This document shows, piece by piece, positions 17,616-24,720 of a stretch of DNA of 64,000 nucleotides (the first letter of the stretch is position 1; every line of letters starts with the position of its first letter). The stretch lies in contig NZ_CP070619.1 of assembly GCF_017068395.1 (NCBI RefSeq), positions 7,440,001-7,504,000 on the forward strand, written 5' to 3'. The stretch comes from Rhodococcus pseudokoreensis (GTDB taxonomy: Bacteria > Actinomycetota > Actinomycetes > Mycobacteriales > Mycobacteriaceae). Both the position numbers and the translations under genes were made by a program. The notes beneath the pieces are model-generated. The model had not been told where the DNA came from, made no database searches, and saw only the letters and a program-made list of their open reading frames with translations.

Positions 17616-18602
17616 CTACAGCGTGGTTGATGCGCCCTGCACTCCTGATCCCCAACCGCCGTGGCGCGAAAACCACGACAAAGCAGCAGCGGTCCGCGCG
17701 TCGAGATTCGCAAGGGTTTTCTCGCGGGCGGAGGTGAGGACCATCCAACACGCCAATCCAAGAAGCCCAACGACTAATGGGAATACTCCTTGGTGCCAGC
17801 CTGTTGCGAGGAGGTCGTCCCTGTGAAGGGTGATGTCGTAGCAGAGCACGATGGCGAGTGACATAACTACGGCGATCCTCACGGCGCCGAGTGCGTGATA
17901 TAAGTCTGAGCCAGTCGTGTACTCGGACTTGATTCCAGCGCCGGTTTTGAAAGTGTCGACGACATCTAAGGCCGCTTGCGCAAGACCCCAATCTTCGCGA
18001 AAATATACTGCGAATCGCCGACGTGCGCACTTGCATTTCGTGACATCGCGAGGCTCGGGGCTGAATGGTAGTTTTTTTTCGGTGACGCAGAAGCACCGGA
18101 TACTGCATGTGCAGACCTCGGAGTCCCAGCATGAAATAAGGGCTGGGTCTTTCAGACGTAGAACCGAGAGATACTTGATCGCGAACGCGCGCTCCTTGCT
18201 TGCGTAGGGAAATTCGCTGCCAGAACTATGGCGTTCGATCGCCCGTTGGACGGCGTCGGTACTGGAAACGTATTGGAGGAATTCGGCCGTCCCACCGCAT
18301 TTGAAATATCGTCTGAAGATATCTGCCCCGCGGTTAAGTCGAACGTAGTAAAGGCGGCCAGAGGCGCCGTGGAAGATGGATCGGCCGAACGGTGCATATC
18401 TAGCGTAATACACTTGATATATCATGAAACCCACCGGAATCCCGGCTAGAATCGATAGCACAGCCATCCCTGTATTCTTTACGCCGGGGAACTCATCGCC
18501 TGTGCCGTCGATCAAATGCAAACTGAGTTGCACCGTATAAATCAATAATACGAAGACCGCCCCGGGAATTGACCACCTAAGCGCTTGTCGAGCAGTATCC
18601 AT
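17616..18602 (-). CDS. Four-helix membrane protein with cysteine-rich loop
   Basis: The product is 328 residues from the ATG at 18602, which follows GGCAGGG; the open frame extends further upstream but with no coding character. Hydrophobic helices lie at about residues 11-31, 44-66, 241-258 and 271-291. They flank a soluble middle of about 170 residues that carries Cys158, 164, 166, 170, 172, 190 and 192, a pattern that could bind zinc or an iron-sulfur centre. I do not recognise the family. It lies in the accessory segment on the strand opposite to the phage late genes, suggesting expression from the lysogen. Confidence 0.6.
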   Translation of the reverse strand: MDTARQALRWSIPGAVFVLLIYTVQLSLHLIDGTGDEFPGVKNTGMAVLSILAGIPVGFMIYQVYYARYAPFGRSIFHGASGRLYYVRLNRGADIFRRYFKCGGTAEFLQYVSSTDAVQRAIERHSSGSEFPYASKERAFAIKYLSVLRLKDPALISCWDSEVCTCSIRCFCVTEKKLPFSPEPRDVTKCKCARRRFAVYFREDWGLAQAALDVVDTFKTGAGIKSEYTTGSDLYHALGAVRIAVVMSLAIVLCYDITLHRDDLLATGWHQGVFPLVVGLLGLACWMVLTSAREKTLANLDARTAAALSWFSRHGGWGSGVQGASTTL

Positions 18603-19253
18603 GTCATCGACCCTGCCGCTTCTTGTCCGACCCTGCGTTGTCGGCGCTGGTTTCTCAAGACTGTATTTTGCCAGATGGTTTCGGGGTGCGGAGCGATTCG
18701 CTTGTGAAGGTGGATCAGGTACGAAACTGATGGGTGTCTTCGGGTCCGGCGCGATGTGCTTGTGTGACACCGTTCCCGTGGTCTGCTGCGTAACGCGAGA
18801 CTCTCGACCCGACCTAGTGCGCTACCGTCCGGTGCGCTACCGTCCGGGGATCTTCCCTCGCGCTGATCGCAAAATGCACAGATTGCGATGCCCGCGAGGC
18901 ACGCCTGCTCCGGTGTCCATTCGGGATTGCTCTAGCAAGCCGACGCCTGTGGCCGTGAACGGCTTCCCCTCATCGAGCGATGCGCGTACGTAGATGAGCT
19001 AGCAGATAGTGGTAGTCGTTCCCATTACGTTAGGGAAGTCGGGTCGATCACGTGCTGCGGCGAGGAGTGAAGCATCCGAGCTGTCGATCGAGGCCGCTTT
19101 GATCGTTGTCGCGCGGACGCGGGTAGTACGTATGCCGCCGGCGGCCGAGACCGGATTGTCGTCGACCGTTCCGGCGGCCGCACTCCCTGAGTCGGATCGT
19201 ACGCCGGTATCAAGTGCAACAGTGGATGTCGAAAATTGGTGCACCTGGTTTTG
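18603..19253. other. Accessory-segment gap without a supported gene
   Basis: Open frames of up to 130 codons exist on both strands, but none has a clear ribosome-binding site, coding-type composition or recognisable motif. The stretch contains a 15-base tandem duplication (18817-18846) and probably the promoter of the membrane protein gene at its left end. Confidence 0.5.
18817..18846. repeat. Two-copy 15-bp tandem repeat
   Basis: The unit GTGCGCTACCGTCCG occurs twice in direct, perfect succession at 18817-18831 and 18832-18846, inside a stretch without a supported gene. It looks like a recent slippage duplication; no function is evident. Confidence 0.85.
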
Positions 19254-20153
19254 TCAGTCGCTTGTTGGTGAATCCTCCGTACGTAGGTGAAGCGTGGAAA
19301 GGCGCGCCTCGGCAGTCATTTCGTATTCCCATTCACCGCCTCCGGGCCTTGGGATCCAGGTGCCTTGATTACTTTCGACCACCGACGAACGCAAATCGTT
19401 GAGTGTTCCGGGGACGGAAGGATCGATCAGCGCTCTATGCAGAATTGCTTGAATGCCAAACAGGACGCATGCGGTCGCAGCCATAGTCGCAGTGAGATCA
19501 CTGAAACCACCCTTGTGCCATGCCCCTGCGTCGCACTGCACGGGTACTGGGGAAGCGGACCGAGAACCATGCGCAACCGTGTGCCGCATGTTCGCACCGA
19601 TCTTGAGGATTCGAAGCATGGGATTTGACGAGTCGCCCTCGAGCGCATTCTTCAAAGACTTGTCCTGCGACAGCCGGGTATCTCGTTGCACGAGTTCTTG
19701 AAGTCTCGACGCTATCCGAGCAGCATGTGCGGGAGCCGTCGTCTCCGGGGAAATTAGTTGTTCAGCGATAAGGACGGTTGTCTTATTCGAATTGCGCACC
19801 GTGCGAACGGCGTTCTCGAACGCAGCATAGGCATATATCAGACGAGTCAATTCAGTTGCGTGTGACGAAACAGTGTCACTGTAGGCCTCCTCGTAGTTGG
19901 CTGCCGATTCGCACATCAGGTACTGGGCTGCACCACGGCTGGTCATATCGACGTCGACACTCCGGAGTCCGGATACAAGTTGGAGCCATACCGCGGTCGC
20001 TTCCCAGGTGTGGGGACGTGCGTCGGGATCCGCCCATGCAACATCGAGGTCCTGTATCCACTCCAGGATTGCCCATGAATGGTCTTCGGGTCTCATCAAC
20101 CCAGGCCACAATTCGCCCTCAGCGGGGTCGAAGGGCACCCATCCCTCTAGCAT
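19254..20153 (-). CDS. Accessory protein with HEPN-like Rx4H motif
   Basis: The product is 299 residues from the ATG at 20153, which has AAGGGG eight bases upstream; a TTG start at 20204 in the same frame lacks a ribosome-binding site. The protein is largely helical. Residues 107 to 121 (IYAYAAFENAVRTVR) and 179 to 196 (MLRILKIGANMRHTVAHG) resemble the two helices of HEPN domains, with R190 and H195 forming Rx4H, the signature of HEPN RNases in defence and toxin systems. This is motif-level evidence only. The neighbourhood of phage accessory genes makes an abortive-infection or exclusion role conceivable. Confidence 0.5.
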   Translation of the reverse strand: MLEGWVPFDPAEGELWPGLMRPEDHSWAILEWIQDLDVAWADPDARPHTWEATAVWLQLVSGLRSVDVDMTSRGAAQYLMCESAANYEEAYSDTVSSHATELTRLIYAYAAFENAVRTVRNSNKTTVLIAEQLISPETTAPAHAARIASRLQELVQRDTRLSQDKSLKNALEGDSSNPMLRILKIGANMRHTVAHGSRSASPVPVQCDAGAWHKGGFSDLTATMAATACVLFGIQAILHRALIDPSVPGTLNDLRSSVVESNQGTWIPRPGGGEWEYEMTAEARLSTLHLRTEDSPTSD

Positions 20154-20762
20154 TGTGTGAACCCCTTCTATTGAGGTAGTCGTGGACGTGTTTTGTATGT
20201 TCAAAGTCGGCGTCCGAGCCGGGACGTATCGAGACTCCAGAGTCGTCCCGCTAGGAGATAGCTGACCGTATCGCGGCGGCGGACATTCGCAGGCGCGGAC
20301 CTTCGCCGTACTCGGGCTGCTTCATGGTGAGAGTATTGAATCGAGCGAACCCTGGTTGTCAACGGAGCCAACACCGCGGGTCCCGCTTGGCCGATCATGT
20401 TGGAACCGTCCTTCCGACCCCGGGCGCCAGAGGTTGCCACCGCCGAGCCAAGAGCTGGCACGCGCCGACCTTCGGGCGACAACATCGGCCGCTGAAATAC
20501 TCATCCCACACCGGCGCGGCAACTATGTGCTGGCGGCATTTGTCGGCGGGGCGGCGTAGCAAATTGAAACTGTCGGAATGAGAGTGCACGAACCCCGCCA
20601 GCCACTAGGGGTCGGCTGGCGGGTCGCAGCACCGGCTCGAATGTGGGGAGAGCCAATGCGACGCTGAGTTTAGAAGCGGGTGCAACAGAATCCAGATGCT
20701 GTGACGCAACATAAGCATTTTTGTTCAGGCTGCTTACCCAGCCGCAGCATGTGCAATGCCGG
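20154..20762. other. Gap between accessory genes, no supported gene
   Basis: Several frames of 60 to 160 codons overlap here on both strands, all rich in Arg and Pro as expected for chance frames in GC-rich DNA. None has a credible start signal. A stem-loop at 20594-20623 lies at the lipoprotein gene side and could end its transcript. Confidence 0.5.
20594..20623 (-). terminator. Candidate terminator hairpin downstream of lipoprotein gene
   Basis: A perfect 10-bp stem (CCCGCCAGCC with GGCTGGCGGG) closes a 10-base loop about 140 bases past the lipoprotein gene stop. There is no clear T run, so this is a weaker call. Confidence 0.4.
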
Positions 20763-21221
20763 TCACCCGTCGAGCGTCCAGGTGCATCCAATCGTCTGAA
20801 CGATCTGGCCCTCGTCGAGTTGCATGTACCCGGGGCCCATCGTCGAACTGCCACCGTTGGCTTCACCCAGTCCGGCACCCTTGTAGGGCAAGAATGTCCA
20901 CGCGCACACGCCCATGTCCGACCGAGGTCCTGTCGTGGAGTAAGTGCCGGCGGCGACATCGCTACCCACGGCGTAGATTCCGTCACTGATCGTGGTCTTC
21001 GGGACCTTCGCTGCAGGGAAGGTAGTCGTGGTGACGGGTGCGGCCACAGGTTGCCGAGAGGTCATTGTCGGCGCAGCGGACGGGGTCGCAACGACCGTCA
21101 CAGTGCGATAGACCGTGACCGTCTCCGGAGCGGGCGCCGAAGTCTTGCTGTCCGCGCCACACCCCGCGACGCTAAGCGCAACGCCAGCCACGACCGAACT
21201 GATCAAGATCATCTTCTTCAC
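20763..21221 (-). CDS. Secreted lipoprotein
   Basis: The GTG at 21221 (MKKMILISSVVAGVALSVAG then Cys) gives a typical lipoprotein signal: a Lys-rich start, a hydrophobic core and the lipobox VAGC. The mature part has a Thr/Pro-rich linker and a C-terminal domain of about 75 residues ('ISDGIYAVGSDVAAGTYSTTG', then two Cys) of a type common in actinobacterial cell-surface lipoproteins. The product is 152 residues. The open frame before the GTG is a conserved leader shared with the gene ending at 22640, which supports this start. The function is unknown; surface exposure in the lysogen is inferred. Confidence 0.65.
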   Translation of the reverse strand: MKKMILISSVVAGVALSVAGCGADSKTSAPAPETVTVYRTVTVVATPSAAPTMTSRQPVAAPVTTTTFPAAKVPKTTISDGIYAVGSDVAAGTYSTTGPRSDMGVCAWTFLPYKGAGLGEANGGSSTMGPGYMQLDEGQIVQTIGCTWTLDG

Positions 21222-21260
21222 CCGCGCATCAAACCAGACGAACGGGACGGGCGGTATAGA
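21219..21260 (-). repeat. Conserved 42-nt leader, copy 1
   Basis: This segment runs from the start codon of the lipoprotein gene backwards into its 5' region and matches 38 of 42 bases of the segment at 22638-22679. On the coding strand it begins TCTATACCGC, which could hold a -10 element, and ends in TTTGATGCGCG before GTG. Confidence 0.75.
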
Positions 21261-21331
21261 TCGAATGAATGTATCGGGGTATCGCAAAGCGGCCTGAGTT
21301 CGTGCGTGCGCGAGAGTTCATCGTGGATCTG

Positions 21332-21967
21332 TCATTTTGTGAGTTCGATCATCGCTACTTGAAACTGCGGGACAGTGATCTCCTTCTCCTCCGTTGACGT
21401 GTAGGTCTTCTGCCCATCGACCACAACATGCATGGTCACCTCATCGCCCTCGACGAAGGGCGCCAACACGGACGCTCTGCCGTCGATGTACGCCCGTTCG
21501 TTGTTCATCAGCCTGGTCGGCGAGGTGCCGACTTCTGCGAGGAAATGGTCACTTCCCGTGGCGGTATCGAACTGCCACACCGTGCCATGAAGGATCACCC
21601 TGCGGCCGATGTGATCCCAAGGGTTCTTCAGGATGACGGCGAAGTCGCGTTCGTTGATCTCCTCGTACGTGGACGGATCGAGGAGAGTGGGGTCTTTCGA
21701 TGCATCGAGGGTGGGGTAGTTGGCGGCCGGCTTCGATGTGGAGCTGGATGGATCGAAGAATCCGGTCACCGCGACGATGAGAATCAGGGCCACCGCCGCG
21801 TAAAGGAGCCACGCGTACTTCCTTTTAGGCGCAGGCGGAACCGCGGGCTGGGTGGTCAGCGAGTTTGGATGCGCGTTTGCCGTCCATCTGACGCCGTCCC
21901 AGTACCTGATGATCGCAGGATTCTGAGGATCCGGGTACCAGCCAGGCGGCGGGGTCGGTGTTGTCAC
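21332..21967 (-). CDS. DUF2510 membrane protein with extracytoplasmic domain
   Basis: The N-terminus has the DUF2510 signature (PPGWYPDPQNPAIIRYWDG...WT), followed by a Pro-rich linker, one membrane helix near residues 50 to 68 and a likely external domain of about 130 residues with an OB-fold-like pattern ('HIGRRVILHGTVWQFDTATG'). The GTG at 21967 (MTTPTPPPGWYPDP) is preferred because it places the motif at the usual distance; a TTG at 21979 is possible. The product is 211 residues. DUF2510 proteins are widespread in actinobacteria with no settled function. Confidence 0.65.
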   Translation of the reverse strand: MTTPTPPPGWYPDPQNPAIIRYWDGVRWTANAHPNSLTTQPAVPPAPKRKYAWLLYAAVALILIVAVTGFFDPSSSTSKPAANYPTLDASKDPTLLDPSTYEEINERDFAVILKNPWDHIGRRVILHGTVWQFDTATGSDHFLAEVGTSPTRLMNNERAYIDGRASVLAPFVEGDEVTMHVVVDGQKTYTSTEEKEITVPQFQVAMIELTK

Positions 21968-22013
21968 GTGCGCATCCAATCAGTCGGCTGTCCAACGATC
22001 GCGATCCCACCTG

Positions 22014-22640
22014 TTAGAGCTTCCACTCCCAGCCTCCATCGGACATATGAGGGAGGAACATCACCGACGTTGTGTCCTTTGGGATGTCGAGCACGACGAA
22101 TCCTTCGTACTTCGAAGCTGGCGCGAGCCGGTCGGGGAACGTTTCATCGGACTGGTCGCACCCGAAGGTTGGTGTCGTTGCGATCCGCGACACAGTAACT
22201 CCCGACGCCGTCACGGCGGAGAGAGAGTTCGGGTTCCACATGCCTGAATACGGGTCCATCTGCGCACCAGTTCGGGTCTCGACAACCACAGGCAGGGCGA
22301 TCAGGCGACCGTTCTCAACCGGATATTGTCCAGAGCATCCGGTCGGTTCGATTGGGGCGCTCAGGACGAACTCGATGTCACATGGATTGTCGCTCGGTGC
22401 ACAGCCAAGCCCGGACCGCTGCCCGAATTGCTTGTCGATCGCTCCACGCGCATTCTGCGGAGGCGCCGCGCTGGCGCTCGACGAGCTGGGCGGCGACGCC
22501 GGTGTCGCCGCGGCTGCAGAGGTTTGCTCGACCGAGTTGCTGTTCGCCTGATTTCCCACTGCGTATCCGACGCCGAATCCACTGGCGAGTAGAACAGCTG
22601 CGATCCCCACCACGCCCGCAGCGACTGCTTTCATATTCAC
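22014..22640 (-). CDS. Exported/anchored protein, DUF4352-like C-terminus
   Basis: The product is 208 residues from a GTG start (MNMKAVAAGVVGIAAVLLAS). The first 28 residues are a signal peptide or anchor, followed by an Ala/Ser/Pro-rich linker and a beta-rich domain. The domain ends in 'GFVVLDIPKDTTSVMFLPHM', reminiscent of DUF4352 immunoglobulin-like surface domains; three Cys in the domain could form disulfides. The gene shares its 5' leader with the lipoprotein gene at 20763-21221, which suggests common control. The role is unknown. Confidence 0.6.
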   Translation of the reverse strand: MNMKAVAAGVVGIAAVLLASGFGVGYAVGNQANSNSVEQTSAAAATPASPPSSSSASAAPPQNARGAIDKQFGQRSGLGCAPSDNPCDIEFVLSAPIEPTGCSGQYPVENGRLIALPVVVETRTGAQMDPYSGMWNPNSLSAVTASGVTVSRIATTPTFGCDQSDETFPDRLAPASKYEGFVVLDIPKDTTSVMFLPHMSDGGWEWKL

Positions 22641-22679
22641 TCGCGCATCAAACCAGAAGAACTGGACGTGCGGTATAGA
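22638..22679 (-). repeat. Conserved 42-nt leader, copy 2
   Basis: This copy differs from the one at 21219-21260 at only four of 42 positions and is placed identically relative to a GTG start, although the two proteins are not similar beyond their signal regions. Upstream sequences outside the segment differ. Confidence 0.75.
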
Positions 22680-22749
22680 CTACTTGAAATCTACGAGTTT
22701 CAGATAACTGCAGTTGGCTGGCGGCTGAATGAACCTTACCTTGCTGACG

Positions 22750-23610
22750 TCAGCCTTGAGCGTGATCGCGCGAGGGAATCCTTCGGGGGTTCTCTATTAG
22801 CTCTTTTTCAAGTTGATTTCGCATCGATCTCAACTCATCGATCTTCCTGGTCAAGGCTGCTTTCTGCGTTCCTTCCTGTTGGTCTTCGGTGAGGCTGTCG
22901 ATTTCGTTTTGTAAATTTTTGATCTCTCTGTCGATTTTTCTAGCCGTATCGGTTTCATAATCGAGCGACTGCTGGGTGAGTGGCCCCATGGAGTTTGAAA
23001 TCGTGACATTACGATATGTTCGGCCGCGTTCGAGGCGAGCAAGGCGGCTCGAAATACCTTCTAGCACGTCGACGAGAGCTTCCTGGTCGCCTCCCGCCAC
23101 TTTCTGTGAGACCGCCTGTATGGCGTCGTACTGAGTCAGTGGTGTCACTAGCTGTTCCGGATTCAGCACTGCCGTTTGGGCGAACTTCGCAAGGTCGTTC
23201 TTCGCCTTGTCTACGGATGCAGGGTCGGTTAGGTCGTAGCTAATTGCTCGTTGATCTGTGATGTCGAACGGGATTGGCAGGTTGTCGCCCTTAAGTAGAA
23301 CGACTGGCCGTTTGAAGCAATGGGCCACAGCTAGTTCGTAAAAGACATTGGGATTGTGGCCCGTAAGGTCCGCAACGATGAGATCGGATTTGATGACTCG
23401 GTCGACTACCCGTTGGCCGATCGAGTCTGGGGTCGACTCTTCATCAGCCCGCACCACGGTCCAGTCAGGCTCGCAGAGGGCCTTCTTGATTACGTAGGTC
23501 AAGACATTTGATGCGTGCCTGTGGATGTCGGTACCAGGGGTTCCGATGGGGGAGATGACGAAAACCGACTTCGACCCGTGCTCTTTCACGATGTGATCAT
23601 CGCACGGCAC
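22750..23610 (-). CDS. TIR/deoxyribosyltransferase-like protein with coiled coil
   Basis: The product is 286 residues from a GTG; a GTG at 23589 is an equally possible start. Residues 15 to 145 have the pattern of the TIR-like/nucleoside 2-deoxyribosyltransferase-like fold: SVFVISPIG, VVRADEE, 'SDLIVADLTGHNPNVFYELAVAH' and 'RPVVLL'. The conserved acidic residue is Glu92 in FYELA. Such domains act on nucleotides or NAD in several bacterial immune systems. Residues 218 to 275 form a strong charged coiled coil suited to oligomerisation. It is the accessory gene nearest the attachment site. An effector or sensor role in phage exclusion is inference. Confidence 0.7.
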   Translation of the reverse strand: MPCDDHIVKEHGSKSVFVISPIGTPGTDIHRHASNVLTYVIKKALCEPDWTVVRADEESTPDSIGQRVVDRVIKSDLIVADLTGHNPNVFYELAVAHCFKRPVVLLKGDNLPIPFDITDQRAISYDLTDPASVDKAKNDLAKFAQTAVLNPEQLVTPLTQYDAIQAVSQKVAGGDQEALVDVLEGISSRLARLERGRTYRNVTISNSMGPLTQQSLDYETDTARKIDREIKNLQNEIDSLTEDQQEGTQKAALTRKIDELRSMRNQLEKELIENPRRIPSRDHAQG

Positions 23611-23755
23611 TCGAAGTGGACCGGGTTGTTGGGCTCAACGGGCGCGCGGTCACCCAGGTCGTGAGGGGGCTGCTAAGCGCCCCGGCCAGGCTTCCCTCCT
23701 CGCCGGGGCGTGGCAGACGGTACCAGCATTCGAACGTTTGTGCGACGATTCTGGC

Positions 23756-24004
23756 ATGAGATCGACCGAGCCCGCGCCTCCTCGTTGTTCGAGCGGGCAC
23801 CGGCTCCTGGCGCATACCTGCCTCGTCGGCTGGGAGGTGTGCGGCTGCGACTCCGCCGCCAACGGCGGCCATCGGACGCACGTCTGCCGGCAGTGTGGTG
23901 AGACGGTGCGAACGCCGCCATGCGCTGGCGCCGAACCGCAGCGTGACCGCTGGGCAAAATGCGACGGCGAGTGCGACTCTCCACTTACTCTCCACTTTGG
24001 TTGA
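23756..24004 (+). CDS. Small cysteine-rich protein, probable zinc binder
   Basis: This 82-residue frame starts at ATG and has nine Cys, including C29-x-C31 and C44-x-x-C47, with His15, 20, 39 and 42. The pattern 'GWEVCGC...GGHRTHVCRQCGETVRTPPC' looks like a compact zinc-ribbon protein rather than a chance frame. No strong ribosome-binding site is visible, so it may be leaderless or not expressed. It lies on the + strand between the divergent TIR-like gene and the attachment region. The function is unknown. Confidence 0.45.
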   Translation: MRSTEPAPPRCSSGHRLLAHTCLVGWEVCGCDSAANGGHRTHVCRQCGETVRTPPCAGAEPQRDRWAKCDGECDSPLTLHFG

Positions 24005-24109
24005 CACAAGCAGGAACAGTTGGGAACAACTGTTCGAGTTGAACTCGGGATGAAGTCCGAAATCCGCTGGTCATCGGTATCATTGACTTATTCCCACTTG
24101 TGTCATATG
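24001..24109. other. Candidate attachment-site arm region
   Basis: TGACACAAG at 24002-24010 recurs inverted as CTTGTGTCA at 24097-24105, next to the tRNA-Arg 3' end. Between them lie GAACAGTTG with CAACTGTTC (24014-24022 and 24027-24035) and CGAGTT with AACTCG (24035-24047). Clusters of such repeats beside a tRNA 3' end are typical of integrase and excisionase binding sites. The att core would be the tRNA 3' sequence itself; the second copy is outside the window. Confidence 0.45.
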
Positions 24110-24182
24110 TGCCCCCGGCAGGATTCGAACCTGCGACCAAGAGATTAGAAGGCTCTTGCTCTATCCCCTGAGCTACGGAGGC
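24110..24182 (-). tRNA. tRNA-Arg(TCT)
   Basis: The cloverleaf folds with a 7-bp acceptor stem (GCCTCCG with CGGGGGC), D stem GCTC/GAGC, loop CTTCTAA with anticodon TCT and T arm GCAGG-TTCGAAT-CCTGC. CCA is not encoded. The last pair of the anticodon stem is a C-T mismatch. The 3' end points to the prophage side, making it the probable integration target. Confidence 0.9.
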
Positions 24183-24239
24183 GCGCAGCAAATATTACCT
24201 GCCGCCCCGAGTGCTTCGACCGGGGCTGGGGTGTGTGCG

Positions 24240-24617
24240 TCAGGAGCCCAAGGCCGCCGCGGAGAGCAGCAGTCCCGCCAGAACGAGTTCGACGACGAAG
24301 TAGAACCACACGGGGTAAAAGCGCGTCGGCCGGTCGATGAGGGCGGCGACGATCCGGCCGAACGCCATCCCCAGCAGGGCGACGGCCACCGTCACCGCGG
24401 CGACGGATCGGATGCCGTGGGGGTCGAAGGCCGCGTAGAAGAGCAGGCCCGCGACCGCGACACCGAAACCGCCGTAGACCGCGCGCACCTCGGCGCGGGC
24501 AGTCGCCGAATCCGCGGTGAGACCGAACGGTGCGACCAGGCGGGCGGGAAGGGCGAGCCCGTAGACGCCCATGCCTGCGAAGAACAACGCCACCACGATG
24601 ATCAGAAACTCCGCCAT
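24240..24617 (-). CDS. DUF4345-like integral membrane protein
   Basis: The product is 125 residues with four hydrophobic helices (about 4-24, 46-64, 71-90 and 101-121) and the pattern 'ARAEVRAVYGGFGVAVAGLLFYA' typical of the DUF4345 family of small actinobacterial and proteobacterial membrane proteins. An ATG follows GAGAGGCTGAG. It is the first chromosomal gene after the tRNA and is divergent from the copD-ctaG gene. The function is unknown. Confidence 0.65.
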   Translation of the reverse strand: MAEFLIIVVALFFAGMGVYGLALPARLVAPFGLTADSATARAEVRAVYGGFGVAVAGLLFYAAFDPHGIRSVAAVTVAVALLGMAFGRIVAALIDRPTRFYPVWFYFVVELVLAGLLLSAAALGS

Positions 24618-24720
24618 CTCAGCCTCTCGTTTCCCCGGGACACATCTCTGTCGACGGTAGCCGGAACCGTGACGGACCCTCGCGTCTCCGACGGCCCGTC
24701 GTAGGTCCTACCCTTGATAT

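Larger units (their letters stand above)
1..24110. mobile_element. Right-hand part of an integrated siphovirus-like prophage
   Basis: Positions 1 to 17476 carry a colinear phage neck, tail, lysis and tail-fibre module on the + strand. Positions 17616 to 23610 carry accessory genes on the opposite strand. The block stops at the 3' end of a tRNA-Arg gene (24110), after which the gene order is chromosomal. Terminase, portal, protease, integrase and repressor genes are not in the window and would be expected to the left. The left boundary is therefore unknown; the right boundary is inferred from the tRNA 3' end and the change in gene content. Confidence 0.85.

Noticed and set aside
18601-18993. 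A 130-codon + strand frame in the accessory gap
   Set aside because: It has no ribosome-binding site, contains the tandem duplication and gives a low-complexity product.
24014-24035. LexA box in the attachment region (GAAC...GTTC)
   Set aside because: The spacing between the GAAC and GTTC parts is far too long for a LexA site; it is a simple inverted repeat.
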